Source of the DNA: Altererythrobacter sp. H2
GTDB taxonomy: Bacteria; Pseudomonadota; Alphaproteobacteria; Sphingomonadales; Sphingomonadaceae
Direction: 5' to 3'
Length of the DNA: 64,000 nt
NCBI RefSeq assembly: GCF_035319885.1
Contig: NZ_CP141285.1
Span: forward strand, 2,108,001-2,172,000
A program made the translations under genes and the position numbers. A model generated the notes under the pieces. The model was not told where the DNA came from. It did not search any database and saw only the letters and a list, made by a program, of their open reading frames with translations. Positions 26,302-35,536 of this stretch are shown here, in pieces; positions within the stretch are counted from its first letter, which is position 1; each line of letters opens with the position of its first letter.

Positions 26302-27774
26302 ATGGCAACCACCGATACGACAGATATGAGCCGCAAGGTGCGCTCGGCTGTCATCTGGCGCTCAGGCAGCCAGATTGTTGCACAGGCGATCGCCTGGCTG
26401 TCGACCTTTCTCGTCATCCGCCTCCTTGCGCCGGAGGATTATGGCCTGTTTGCCATGACTCAGGTCATGCTGGTGTTCCTCAACACCATGAACGGTTATG
26501 GCATCGCCAGCGCCCTGATCCGCGAACAGGACGTGAGCGATCATCGCCTGCGGCAGGCGCTGGGCTTGCTGCTGATGCTGAACGGCGCGCTGGGGGCGAT
26601 CCAGTTCCTCGCTGCGCCGCTGGTCGCCAGCTACTTCGCACAGCCGATGGTGGCAGACCTGCTGCGGGTTCAGGCGGTCATGTACCTGCTTACCCCGTGG
26701 CTGGCGCTGCCCCACGCCATGCTGAGCCGCAAGATGGACTTCCGCCGCCCGGCGCAAATCCGGTTGCTGGCATCGCTTGCAGGGGCCGGAACCGCGCTCG
26801 CCTGCGCCCTGGGTGGGGCAGGCGTTTGGACACTGGTGGCAGCCCCGATGGCCCTGTTCCTGACCGAGGCAGTCGGCATGACCATCGCCGCGCGCGCGCC
26901 GCTGCGGCCCAACTTCGATTTCACGGGGCTGGGAGGAATTGCCGGATTCGGCGGCCTGATGACAGCCACCCAGTTCTTCTGGTTCGTCCAGAGCCAGGCT
27001 GACGTGATCATCGCCGGGCGCGTGCTCGATGTCCGCAGCTTGGGCATCTACACCACCGGCCTGTTCCTGGCCCAGTTGCTGGCGACCAAGTTCGTGCCGC
27101 CGGTCAACGAGGTCGCCTACGCCGCCTATGCACGGATGCAGGGAGCCGGAGGCGAGGCCTTGCTGGCCACCGTCAGGCTGGTCCTGCTGGTGGCACTGCC
27201 AGCCTACGCCGGGATGGCCGTGATTGCTGATCCGCTGGTGCTGGTGCTGCTGGGCAAACAATGGACCGGCATCGCCGCGATCCTGCCGATCCTGTCACTG
27301 GCCATGGCCATGCTGACCCTGCAGATCCTGTTTGCCCCGGCCACCAACGCCCTCGGCAAGCCTGGCATCGCGCTCAAGGTCTCGATGATCGGCAGCGTGG
27401 CCATGCCGCTGGTGTTCCTCGCCGCCATCCCGTTCGGGCTGACCGGCTTCGCCTGGGCCTGGGTGGGCGGCGTGGCAGTGATGCTGGCAGTGACCATCGC
27501 ACTGTCTGTCCGCACCCTGGGGCTATCCCTGAGGAAGCTGGCGGGTGCGGTGTTGCCGCCGGGGCTTGCGGCAGGTGCGATGGCAGCAGGTGTTGCGGCG
27601 ATAGCGCAAGTCCTGCCGCCGATGCCGGCCATGGGCCAACTTGGCTTGCTGATACCGCTGGGCGCGGCCTTCTATGGCGCAGTGCTCTGGCTTATCGCAC
27701 GTGACCGGCTGGTGGAGGCCTACCGGTTCGCCGTGGGAACCGCAGCGGGAAGCGCCGCACCGGCCAGCGGCTAG
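26302..27774 (+). CDS. Lipopolysaccharide/exopolysaccharide flippase (Wzx-like, MOP superfamily)
   Basis: 490-residue polytopic membrane protein with about 12-14 hydrophobic segments, opening with VIWRSGSQIVAQAIAWLSTFLVIRLL-type sequence and APEDYGLFAM, a hallmark of the WzxC-like Polysacc_synt family. It flips undecaprenyl-linked repeat units to the periplasm. It ends a three-gene plus-strand run with two acyltransferase genes (gaps of 9-10 bp) and converges on the crotonase gene with 3 bp between stops. Confidence 0.9.
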   Translation: MATTDTTDMSRKVRSAVIWRSGSQIVAQAIAWLSTFLVIRLLAPEDYGLFAMTQVMLVFLNTMNGYGIASALIREQDVSDHRLRQALGLLLMLNGALGAIQFLAAPLVASYFAQPMVADLLRVQAVMYLLTPWLALPHAMLSRKMDFRRPAQIRLLASLAGAGTALACALGGAGVWTLVAAPMALFLTEAVGMTIAARAPLRPNFDFTGLGGIAGFGGLMTATQFFWFVQSQADVIIAGRVLDVRSLGIYTTGLFLAQLLATKFVPPVNEVAYAAYARMQGAGGEALLATVRLVLLVALPAYAGMAVIADPLVLVLLGKQWTGIAAILPILSLAMAMLTLQILFAPATNALGKPGIALKVSMIGSVAMPLVFLAAIPFGLTGFAWAWVGGVAVMLAVTIALSVRTLGLSLRKLAGAVLPPGLAAGAMAAGVAAIAQVLPPMPAMGQLGLLIPLGAAFYGAVLWLIARDRLVEAYRFAVGTAAGSAAPASG

Positions 27775-27777
27775 CCC

Positions 27778-28737
27778 TCAGGCCGCATCCGCCAGACGAA
27801 CCTGCGCCGAAACAAGCCGGCTCATGACCTTGAGGTCCTGCTCGCGCAGTTGCAGCGCCGCGTCGGCCCACAGTTCAGTGATGCGGTTCAGTTCGTCGAG
27901 TTCGAGATGCCAGGAAATCTTCATCGCCCTGCGCGCGTTGACCAGCCCGGCATGACGTCGCTCAGCCTTGCGGATGAAGTCACGGCACGCCTCCAGCCCC
28001 TCGCCCGCTTCGGCCAGCTGGTGGACCAGGCCAAGGTCGTACATTTCCTCGGCCGTATAGGTCTGGTTCGAGGTGATCAGCCGGTCTGCCATCGCGCTGC
28101 CGATCTTGCGGCTGAGCAGGGCATGGGCGCCCATGCCCGGGAACAGTCCGAACATGATCTCGGGCAAGCCGAAGGTCGCGCCCCGCTCGGCCACGATATA
28201 GTCGAACGACAGCAGTGCCTCGAACCCGCCGCCTAGCGCGGCCCCTTCAACCAGGCCAATGGTCAGCATCGGAATGTCGAGGGTCTGGATGTTGCGGTGG
28301 AGGATTGCGCAGCAGCGGTGCCCGTAATGGACCAGCCCGTCGCGATCACGCGTCTCGATCAGATGTTTGAACAGTTTGAGATCGCCGCCGAAGCAGAACA
28401 CACCGGGCGAGCGGCTGCCGAGCACGAGGTAGCGCAGCGGCACGCGGTCAGGCCCGAACCCTTCCGCGATCAGCCGCTGCCAGGCCTCGAAGTCCGCCAG
28501 CATGGCAGGCGTGAAACTGGGGCGACCCTCAGGCCGCATATAGCTCCACAAGGTCTGGTGCTCGATTTCGTAGAACACGTCGAGCTCGCGCAGGGCGAAC
28601 AGCTCTTCCGGGATTGCCAGCCGGACTTCGCTTTGGGCGAGCAGCTGATCGCCTCCATCGCCCAGAGCAAATGCCGAGCCTTCGGACCGGTCCATCCCGC
28701 CCTGTTCCTTTACCACCTGGGTACTCATCCGATCCAT
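27778..28737 (-). CDS. Crotonase-fold protein, RpfF-like (putative DSF-family signal synthase)
   Basis: 319 residues (start at 28737, or 28728). The crotonase core shows GGDLKLFKHLIE, VEGAALGGGFEALLSFDYIVAE, and FGLPEIMFGLFPGMGAHALLSRKIG. Two glutamates, Glu173 in GGGFE and Glu193 in GLPE, are 20 residues apart, exactly as Glu141 and Glu161 of Xanthomonas RpfF, which dehydrates and releases the cis-2-unsaturated fatty acid signal DSF. The C-terminal helix region (ITELWADAALQLREQDLKVMSRLV) also resembles RpfF. The extra N-terminal ~40 residues are unlike RpfF. No rpfC/rpfG or RpfR-type receptor is nearby. A generic enoyl-CoA hydratase is the alternative. Confidence 0.75.
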   Translation of the reverse strand: MDRMSTQVVKEQGGMDRSEGSAFALGDGGDQLLAQSEVRLAIPEELFALRELDVFYEIEHQTLWSYMRPEGRPSFTPAMLADFEAWQRLIAEGFGPDRVPLRYLVLGSRSPGVFCFGGDLKLFKHLIETRDRDGLVHYGHRCCAILHRNIQTLDIPMLTIGLVEGAALGGGFEALLSFDYIVAERGATFGLPEIMFGLFPGMGAHALLSRKIGSAMADRLITSNQTYTAEEMYDLGLVHQLAEAGEGLEACRDFIRKAERRHAGLVNARRAMKISWHLELDELNRITELWADAALQLREQDLKVMSRLVSAQVRLADAA

Positions 28738-28909
28738 CGCGACCCCCGAAAGTCCTGTAGTTTTGCGATCGACAGCACCAATTCCAAGGAAAGCTAGGCC
28801 ACAGCAGACTCGCTTGGCAATCGATTATTTTCCCCGGGGGATTTATTGCAGTCCCGAAACGGGCCATCGCGATATTTTGTTACTGCACTGTGGCTAACGG
28901 GACTCAGGT
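28738..28909 (-). promoter_or_regulatory. Intergenic region upstream of the crotonase gene, relatively AT-rich
   Basis: 172 bp between the amidotransferase stop and the crotonase start, both on the minus strand. It is clearly richer in A+T than the neighbouring genes (for example ATCGATTATTTT and GATATTTTGTTACTG). This is the only sizeable gap on this strand below the XrtA operon, so a separate crotonase promoter probably lies here. I see no certain -35/-10 pair or terminator hairpin. Confidence 0.35.
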
Positions 28910-30802
28910 CTAGACTCCAAGTCCGCGCATCGACTTGTCGAGCATGAGCAACTGCCACAGCACGCGCGAATTATCGCGCCGACCGGCGATGTGATCCTCC
29001 GCGATGGCGGCCAGCGCCTGCGGGTTGAACCAGCCGGTCCGGGCGAGGCCACCCGCCGAGACAATCGTCCGCGCGGTTGCGGCGAGCGGGCCGCGAAACC
29101 ACTCCGCCAAGGGGGTCACAAACCCCTGCTTGGGCCGGTAGAGGATGTCCTGCGGGAGATAACGCTCCATCGTGTGCTTGAGCAGCCACTTGCCCTGCTT
29201 GCCGCGCACCCGCTCGCGGTGGGGCAGGCGGGCGGCAAATTCGATCAGCCGGTGATCGAGCAGAGGCTCGCGCGCCTCAAGGCTCACGTTCATGCTGGTC
29301 CGGTCAACCTTGGTCAGGATATCGCCGGGCAGCCAGAACTTGAGATCGGCGTATTGTGCCCGGTCCAGCCCGCTGCGTGCAGGCGCCGCGCGCATCATCT
29401 CCACCAGGGGCGTTTCCGCGCGATACTCGCCGAGCCCTCTGGCAAAAGACGTGCTGTAGAGGGCAAACCGGCCCTCGGGCGGGATCACTGACAGAGCCCG
29501 GGCATAGCCGGTGGCACCGTCCTCGGCCAGGGACAGCAGGGTCGCCTTCGCCCGCAGAGGGCGCGGGGCCCAGTCAGCCTTGGGCCAGACCCGGCCGAGC
29601 GCACCGAAAACCGGACCGCGCAAGGCCTGCGGCAAGGCAGAACGGGCCTGTTCCTCCCGCAGATGGAACACCTGCCGCCGATAACCGGCAAAGGCCTCGT
29701 CCGCGCCGTCACCCGACAAGGCCACCGTCACTGTCTCGCGGGCCAGCTGGCATACCCGCCAGGTCGGCAGGGCCGAGGCATCGGCGAAAGGCTCGTCGAA
29801 CATTCCGGCCAACTGATCGACGAGCTGGAAATCATCGGGGGCCACCATGCGGCTGCGGTGCTCGGTCCCGAACCGCTCGGCCACCTGCTGCGCATAGGCG
29901 GTCTCGTCGAGCGCGGCGACGTCAAAGCCGATGGAGCAGGTGCGGACCGGATCCCGGCTGATCTCGGCCATCAGGGCGACCACGCTGGAGCTGTCTACCC
30001 CGCCCGACAGGAACGCACCCAGCGGCACGTCTGACACCATCCGAGAGGACACGGCTTCCCGCATGTGGTGGAGCAATTGCGCCGACAGGTCCGCCGTCTT
30101 GCCCTGATCGCGGTCGGCAAAGCTGACGTCCCACCACTGGCGCGGCGCGGCAGGCGGGTTATCATGCCGGAGAAGGCGGAAATGCCCGGCCGGCAGTTTC
30201 TCGACACCTTTGAGGAAACTGCGGTGATCGGGGACATAGCCCCAGGCGAGATAGTCCTCCACCGCCAGCGGATCGACCTCGCGCCGCAGCAGCGGGTGGG
30301 CCAGCAAGCCCTTCAGTTCAGAGGCAAATGCCATGCTGCCATCGCTCAGCATGGCGGTGAACAGCGGCTTCACCCCCAGGCGGTCGCGGGCAAGGAACAG
30401 CTCCCGCCGGTCCAGATCGTAGAGCGCGAAGGCGAACATGCCGTGCAGGCGGGGCAGACAGTCGACGCCCCAGCGCTGCCATGCGGCCAGGATCACCTCG
30501 GTATCGCCATCGGTGCGGAAGCGGGCACCCTCGTCCTCCAGCTCGCGGCGCAGCTCCCGGAAGTTGTAGATTTCGCCGTTGAAGACGATCACGGCCCGCC
30601 CGTCTGGCGAATGCATCGGCTGGGGCGACCCGGCCACGTCGATGATCGACAGGCGGCGATGGCCCAGCCCCACGCCCGGGGCAGTCCACACCCCTCCCCC
30701 GTCCGGCCCGCGATGGACCAGGGCATCGGTCATCGCCTCCACCCTATGCGGATCGACCGGCTTGATCGTGCCGCAATGGAAAATGCCCGCAATCCCGCAC
30801 AT
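28910..30802 (-). CDS. asnB: XrtA-associated amidotransferase (asparagine synthase, glutamine-hydrolysing type)
   Basis: 630 residues from ATG 30802, which yields MCGIAGIF with the required Cys2 nucleophile of class II glutamine amidotransferases; the frame extends upstream but that would block the Cys. N-terminal glutaminase part: HRGPDGGG, RLSIID, FNGEIYNFRELR. C-terminal synthetase part: ATP PP-loop LSGGVDSSSVVALM and SGDGADEAFAGYRRQ. In exosortase loci this gene is a dedicated paralogue thought to amidate a sugar or uronic acid in the polysaccharide rather than make free asparagine. It is the last gene of the XrtA operon, 10 bp after xrtA. Confidence 0.92.
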   Translation of the reverse strand: MCGIAGIFHCGTIKPVDPHRVEAMTDALVHRGPDGGGVWTAPGVGLGHRRLSIIDVAGSPQPMHSPDGRAVIVFNGEIYNFRELRRELEDEGARFRTDGDTEVILAAWQRWGVDCLPRLHGMFAFALYDLDRRELFLARDRLGVKPLFTAMLSDGSMAFASELKGLLAHPLLRREVDPLAVEDYLAWGYVPDHRSFLKGVEKLPAGHFRLLRHDNPPAAPRQWWDVSFADRDQGKTADLSAQLLHHMREAVSSRMVSDVPLGAFLSGGVDSSSVVALMAEISRDPVRTCSIGFDVAALDETAYAQQVAERFGTEHRSRMVAPDDFQLVDQLAGMFDEPFADASALPTWRVCQLARETVTVALSGDGADEAFAGYRRQVFHLREEQARSALPQALRGPVFGALGRVWPKADWAPRPLRAKATLLSLAEDGATGYARALSVIPPEGRFALYSTSFARGLGEYRAETPLVEMMRAAPARSGLDRAQYADLKFWLPGDILTKVDRTSMNVSLEAREPLLDHRLIEFAARLPHRERVRGKQGKWLLKHTMERYLPQDILYRPKQGFVTPLAEWFRGPLAATARTIVSAGGLARTGWFNPQALAAIAEDHIAGRRDNSRVLWQLLMLDKSMRGLGV

Positions 30803-30812
30803 GGCGCGCGCC

Positions 30813-32375
30813 CTAACGCAAGCCTGCCGCGCGGTCCATCCATGCGTCCCGGTCGCCCATGGCAGCAGTGAACCGGGCGAGCCGGGCAGCGATCGCGTGG
30901 GCATCGTCGCCCTCGGCAGAGACGATCAGGGTGGCAACCGGGCGCGCCCGCATCAACGTGCGGTCGCGCATCACGGCCAGCTTCAGCGCCATGGAACTGG
31001 CGGTGGAAAGATCGCCGCTGCGCCACTGGGTATAGGCGACACGCTTGATTGCTCCTTGCGCGAACAGCGCGTCGCCGGTCATCCCGGCGGGGGCCGGGGC
31101 CGGGGCGAGCCAGCGCCAGTCGGTATCCGGCGGCAGCGCGCCTTCGCCAAAGCCAGTCGCATCGGCACGGTCATTCTGGCTGGCATAGAGCGCGAGGAAC
31201 ACCTCGACCCGCTCGCCATTTTCGTCTGCGAACTGCATCAGGAGGCGGCGGTCTGCCCCGCGTGCGCGCGGTTCCCAATGGAGCAGGTTCTCCACCGGCG
31301 CCGGTTGCCAGCCGGGAATAGCCGGGGCCTCGATGACAGCCGGCAAGTCGGCACTCTGGCGCGACGCGGCCGCTTGCCATGCTCCGGCCAACAGCACCAT
31401 GCCCAGCATGGTCAGGACCGCGCGGCGTCCCGACATGGCATTCCTCTCCAGTGCCGCCAGCACGGGCGAAGCCAGGATCACACGGCCGTCGATCTGCGGC
31501 GCGTCAGGATCGCGGTCGAACCAACGCCAGGCCACGCCCAGCAGCACCGCGATCACGATCCCGAAGAACACCCAGCCATAGACGATGTGATCGAACCCGA
31601 CCGCAAACTCGATCCCCTGCGACTGGGCGATGAAGATCGTACCCCAGGCGCGCACGCCATTGGCCAGGATCGGCATGGCCACCGCGGCCACCATGAACAG
31701 CGTCCGCCGTTTCCAACTGGTGAAACAGCACTGCGCCACCAGCACGCCGAGCGCGATCATCGCGATCAGGAACTTCACGCCGGAGCATTCCTCGGCCACT
31801 TCGAACAGGCCTGCGGGGGTGTCGATGAACACCCCGTCGACCACCGCCGGCACCCCGCTCCACAGCGTCAAAGCGATGGTCATCTTCGCGGTGATCATCT
31901 GCAGCGCGGGCACCAGTTCGTCTCCGAACGGGACCAGGAACAGCGCGTAGGTGAGCGGGAACAGCAGGGCATAGCCCACCCGCGGGCCGAGCACGGCGAG
32001 CAGCGCCATCTGCATCGCCAGCACCGCGCCAAGCTGGCTGCCGATGTCGAGCCCGCCCAGCCGCGCCACCAGCCACAGCAGCAGCGCCCCGGCCAGGGGG
32101 ACGAGCGCTGGCCACCACGGGCCCGGCGTCAGGCGCGCCAGTTCCCCGCGCCGGTGCCACACCAGCCAGCCAATGATAACCGGCACGAACAGAATGTGGT
32201 TGTAGGTCGAGACATCCCACCATAGCCGCGCCATGGCTGCCCAGTCCCGCGCGGTCAGGGCAACCAGCGCCGCCCAGACCAGCGCAAGCCGTAGCAGGGG
32301 CTGGCGCCAGCTGGCCGGTATCCGCCCCAGCCATTCGTCAATCCGGGAACGGGACAGGACGAGTTCAGGCCGCAT
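30813..32375 (-). CDS. xrtA: Exosortase A with C-terminal EpsI domain
   Basis: 520 residues. Residues about 25-300 are the polytopic exosortase domain with the transpeptidase-like catalytic residues of the family: Cys197 in EECSGVKF, Arg242 in NGVRAWGTI and His263 in FDHIVYGW. It is predicted to recognise and cleave PEP-CTERM tails on exported proteins at the inner membrane. Residues about 315-520 form an EpsI-type domain after a further membrane segment (AVLTMLGMVLLAGAW), so exosortase and EpsI are fused in one chain. Overlaps the glycosyltransferase gene by 11 bp. Confidence 0.93.
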   Translation of the reverse strand: MRPELVLSRSRIDEWLGRIPASWRQPLLRLALVWAALVALTARDWAAMARLWWDVSTYNHILFVPVIIGWLVWHRRGELARLTPGPWWPALVPLAGALLLWLVARLGGLDIGSQLGAVLAMQMALLAVLGPRVGYALLFPLTYALFLVPFGDELVPALQMITAKMTIALTLWSGVPAVVDGVFIDTPAGLFEVAEECSGVKFLIAMIALGVLVAQCCFTSWKRRTLFMVAAVAMPILANGVRAWGTIFIAQSQGIEFAVGFDHIVYGWVFFGIVIAVLLGVAWRWFDRDPDAPQIDGRVILASPVLAALERNAMSGRRAVLTMLGMVLLAGAWQAAASRQSADLPAVIEAPAIPGWQPAPVENLLHWEPRARGADRRLLMQFADENGERVEVFLALYASQNDRADATGFGEGALPPDTDWRWLAPAPAPAGMTGDALFAQGAIKRVAYTQWRSGDLSTASSMALKLAVMRDRTLMRARPVATLIVSAEGDDAHAIAARLARFTAAMGDRDAWMDRAAGLR

Positions 32376-33591
32376 CGCGGCACCCCTGCGGCGCGCTCAG
32401 CATCCCGGCGAGCGGAGCCAGCATGGCCTCCCACCCCTGATTACGGACCACGAAATCGCGGGCCGACTGGCCCATTGCCTGCGCGGCGGAAGGATTGCTA
32501 AGCAAGGCAAGCGCGTGCCTCACCAGCGCGGCATCATCCTGGCCGACAGCAAAATGTTCTCCGTCGCGCGCATCGATACCGGTCGCGGCGTCTGTGCTCA
32601 GCACCACTGGACGGGCCATGGCCATCGCCTCCAGCACCTTGTTCTGGACCCCGCGCGCAATGGTGAGCGGGGCCACGACCAGATCGGCCGAGGCGAGGAA
32701 AGGCTTTACGTCCGGCACTTCACCCCACACCCGCACCCCGCCCTGCCCGTCCAGGTTGCGGACCTCTGCCGCCGGGGCACGGCCCACCACATGGAACTGC
32801 GCCGTCGGGTGCTGGAGGCGGATGTGCGGCAGAATCGTGCTTGCCATGCGGGCCACGGCAGCCACGTTCGGCGGGTAATCCATCTGGCCCGTGAACACGA
32901 GGTGCGGGCCGGTATCGGGCGCAAGCTCCGGATGCCGATCGACCCGTGCCGGGTCATAGCCGTCGGTATCGATCCCGTTGCGGAGCGCGCGGACATCTGC
33001 CCGATCAGGCGCTTGCAAACGCGAACGGAACAGCGTCGCCTCGGCCTCGGTCACCAGCAGGGTAACATCGGCGCGCTGCGCCAGCCGCTCTTCCTCACGC
33101 GCCAGCAGCCGCGCCTCGCGCCGGTCCAGAGTGGCGCGAGGCCAGCTGTGATCCCTGGCATAGGCTTCGAACTTGGCGGAATCGACATCACACAGGTCGA
33201 TCACCACCGGCCCGTCGAAACCGGCTGGCACATACTGGCCCATCTGGCCGGAGAACACGACGATCCGGTCTATGGTATAGCGGGCAAGCGTCTCGGCCAC
33301 CCAGCCGTGCAGCCGGGGCGACGCGAACGCCGTCAGGCTCACCGGTTTGCCGCTCGCCAGCGCCTCCAGCCCGGCTTGCGGCAGGGGCTTGGTGCGGCGG
33401 ACAAGGCAGTGCGAGCGTGCCACGCCAGCCAGTTCCACCTCGCAGGCCATGTCCTCGTCGGTTTCGCCGAAGGTGCCCAGGTGCACCGGCCCCAGCGCCG
33501 CCACCGCCTTGAGCAGGTGATGCGAGCGGATCTTGTCCCCCCGGTTGGGTGGGAACGGCACCCGGTGCGCCAGGAACAGGGTTTCGCCCAT
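32365..33591 (-). CDS. XrtA-system glycosyltransferase (TIGR03087-like, GT4)
   Basis: 408 residues from ATG 33591 (MGETLFLAHRVPFPPNRGDK), overlapping the FemAB stop by one base. The N-terminal PPNRGDKIRSHHLL and the C-terminal donor-site VFTGQMDYPPNVAAV, PLTIARGVQNKVLEAMAMARPVV are those of the GT-B family encoded in exosortase loci. It adds a sugar to a lipid-linked exopolysaccharide unit in the cytoplasm; the donor is unknown. Confidence 0.9.
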   Translation of the reverse strand: MGETLFLAHRVPFPPNRGDKIRSHHLLKAVAALGPVHLGTFGETDEDMACEVELAGVARSHCLVRRTKPLPQAGLEALASGKPVSLTAFASPRLHGWVAETLARYTIDRIVVFSGQMGQYVPAGFDGPVVIDLCDVDSAKFEAYARDHSWPRATLDRREARLLAREEERLAQRADVTLLVTEAEATLFRSRLQAPDRADVRALRNGIDTDGYDPARVDRHPELAPDTGPHLVFTGQMDYPPNVAAVARMASTILPHIRLQHPTAQFHVVGRAPAAEVRNLDGQGGVRVWGEVPDVKPFLASADLVVAPLTIARGVQNKVLEAMAMARPVVLSTDAATGIDARDGEHFAVGQDDAALVRHALALLSNPSAAQAMGQSARDFVVRNQGWEAMLAPLAGMLSAPQGCRDAA

Positions 33592-34655
33592 CAGGCGAGC
33601 CCGCGCGCGATTGGAGGCCCCAGCAGATTGGCCAGCGGCAGCGGCAGCTTCTTCCACAGTTCGATCCGGGCGGAATAGGTATCGCTGGTCGGGTCGATAT
33701 TGCGCGGCCTCAACCCCGGCGCCGTCCAGCTGGCATAGCTCAGCGGCTCGGGCACGAAGCCCCAGTTCTTCTTGTAGCTGTATGGCCCGCTGCCGGTCTT
33801 GGAGCGGCCAAAGTCGAACCGGTCATACCCGCGCCGCCGGGCATGAAGCATCAGTTCGTAATACATCCGCTCGTTCGCCCGCAGCGCGCGTGCGGCAAAA
33901 GTGCCGCCGCCCCAGTAGGGCATCACCGCGCCGCCATGGTAGAGCGACAGCACGCTGGCCACGGGCACGCCCTGATAACGCACCGTCAGGATATCGGCCT
34001 GGTCGCCGAACTGGTCCAGCACCGCATCGAACAGGCTGCGGGGGAATACCGGAGTGCCCAGGTTGCGGACACTCTGCGCATAGACCGAATAATGCGCCGC
34101 GCGGTCCTCTTCCGAGGTTCCGACGGAAACGGCCAGATCAAGCTCCAGGCTCTTGCGCACTTCGGCCCGCTGCTTGCGCGGAATGGCGAGCAGCTGCGCC
34201 TCGTCCGTATCGGCGAGGTCAGCCACGAAACCGCAATGTTTGTCGCGCGTGACGGCCCAGTCAGGCGGTGCATCGCCGCCGCGTAGCTCCACGCTGGCGC
34301 ACGTGTTCCGCGCTGCCAGTTCCGCGGCAAGGCGGCACAGCGCGCGCGAGGTCTTTTCCGTTTCCGCCAGCGGCCCGCCGGCAACGGCGAAACCGCTGGA
34401 CACGAGCGCGCGGCCAAACAGCGGAGAATGGACCTCGGTGAGCGGAAGCCAGCCGGTCAGGATGCCGCACTTTTCGGCCACCAGCCCCAGCCCCCGCTGG
34501 CCGGTGCCGCCTTCGACGGCCCTGAGCCAGGCCGGCCGGTGGAAAGCCGTGCCGTCCAGCTCGGCGACGAATCCCTCGATCCGCGCGACCTCCCCGGGAT
34601 CGCGCAAGTCGACCAGGCTCACCTGCTCACTGCTCAAAGGAAACGGCGCATTCAC
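33591..34655 (-). CDS. FemAB-family XrtA/PEP-CTERM system-associated protein
   Basis: 354 residues with a GTG start at 34655 that overlaps the deacetylase stop in GTGA; the frame is open further upstream but the overlap pattern and the N-terminus NAPFPLSSEQ support this start. GNAT-like motifs: RKQRAEVRKSLELDL, RYQGVPVASVLSLYHGG, YYELMLHARRRGYDRFDFGRS-type C-terminal helix. FemAB proteins transfer aminoacyl groups from tRNA in Gram-positives; here the donor may be an ACP or CoA thioester (inference). Confidence 0.88.
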   Translation of the reverse strand: MNAPFPLSSEQVSLVDLRDPGEVARIEGFVAELDGTAFHRPAWLRAVEGGTGQRGLGLVAEKCGILTGWLPLTEVHSPLFGRALVSSGFAVAGGPLAETEKTSRALCRLAAELAARNTCASVELRGGDAPPDWAVTRDKHCGFVADLADTDEAQLLAIPRKQRAEVRKSLELDLAVSVGTSEEDRAAHYSVYAQSVRNLGTPVFPRSLFDAVLDQFGDQADILTVRYQGVPVASVLSLYHGGAVMPYWGGGTFAARALRANERMYYELMLHARRRGYDRFDFGRSKTGSGPYSYKKNWGFVPEPLSYASWTAPGLRPRNIDPTSDTYSARIELWKKLPLPLANLLGPPIARGLA

Positions 34656-35536
34656 GCAGCCAGGTCCTCCGCCCGCATCGCCTCGCGATGGGCCAGGATG
34701 TCCATTCGGCCCCACTGGAATTCATGGACCAGTTCGCGCAGCTTGTCCGCCATCACCGACAGGTTGGTATAATGCCGCAGACGCGACCTGACCGGTGCAT
34801 GGCCGACCCGCGGCTGGTCGGGGTCGATTTCCCACGGGTGGAAATAGAATACTGCCGGGCGCCCCTCGCGCCGGTTAACCTGGCGGATGGCCCAGCGGGA
34901 AAAAGCATAGGGCAGCACGCGGAAGAACCCGCCCCCGCCCGCAGCCACCCGGCGCCCCCCGAGCAGCGCGGTGGTCACAGGAATCTCGACCAGGCCGGAC
35001 CACGGCAGCGGCTTGAAGGCAAACCGGGGCGCTTCGCGCCAGCCGTAATGGTCATGCGCCACCGGAGCCACGCTCGAGGAATAGGCATAGCCCTGCTCGG
35101 CCAGCTCCATGTAAGCCCAGGGGGTGCGCTGGTCGATCGAGAAGCTCGGCGCGCGGTAGCCTGTCACCGCCACCCCGGCTGCATCTTCCAGGATCGTCCG
35201 CGCCTTGCGGATATCCTCGGCGAACTGGACGCGATCGAAGTTGAACACGCGGGCATGGTCGTACCCGTGGCTGGCAACCTCGTGCCCCGCATCGGCAATG
35301 CGCCGCATCAGCGCCGGATTGCGCCGGGCGACCCAGCCCAGCGTGAAGAAGGTGGCTTTGACCTGTGCTTCGTCAAACAGGTCGAGAATGCGCAGGACAT
35401 TGTCTTCGACCCGCAGGGAAAGCCCGTCCCAGTCGGCGCGATCGATCACGTTCTCGAACGCACCAACCTGGAACCAGTCTTCCACATCGACCGACAGGCC
35501 GTTGGTAATCACGGGATGATCCACCGGGCGCGTCAT
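34652..35536 (-). CDS. XrtA-system polysaccharide deacetylase
   Basis: 294 residues from ATG 35536, overlapping the ATPase stop by 4 bp. NodB-homology motifs: LSVDVEDWF with the catalytic/metal Asp pair, HEVASHGYDHARVF with the two metal-binding His, and a later YRAPSFSID. It probably removes N-acetyl groups from hexosamines of the exopolysaccharide in the periplasm or cytoplasm; no signal peptide is visible. Free amino groups made by it could be acceptors for the FemAB-like transferases of the locus (inference). Confidence 0.92.
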   Translation of the reverse strand: MTRPVDHPVITNGLSVDVEDWFQVGAFENVIDRADWDGLSLRVEDNVLRILDLFDEAQVKATFFTLGWVARRNPALMRRIADAGHEVASHGYDHARVFNFDRVQFAEDIRKARTILEDAAGVAVTGYRAPSFSIDQRTPWAYMELAEQGYAYSSSVAPVAHDHYGWREAPRFAFKPLPWSGLVEIPVTTALLGGRRVAAGGGGFFRVLPYAFSRWAIRQVNRREGRPAVFYFHPWEIDPDQPRVGHAPVRSRLRHYTNLSVMADKLRELVHEFQWGRMDILAHREAMRAEDLAA

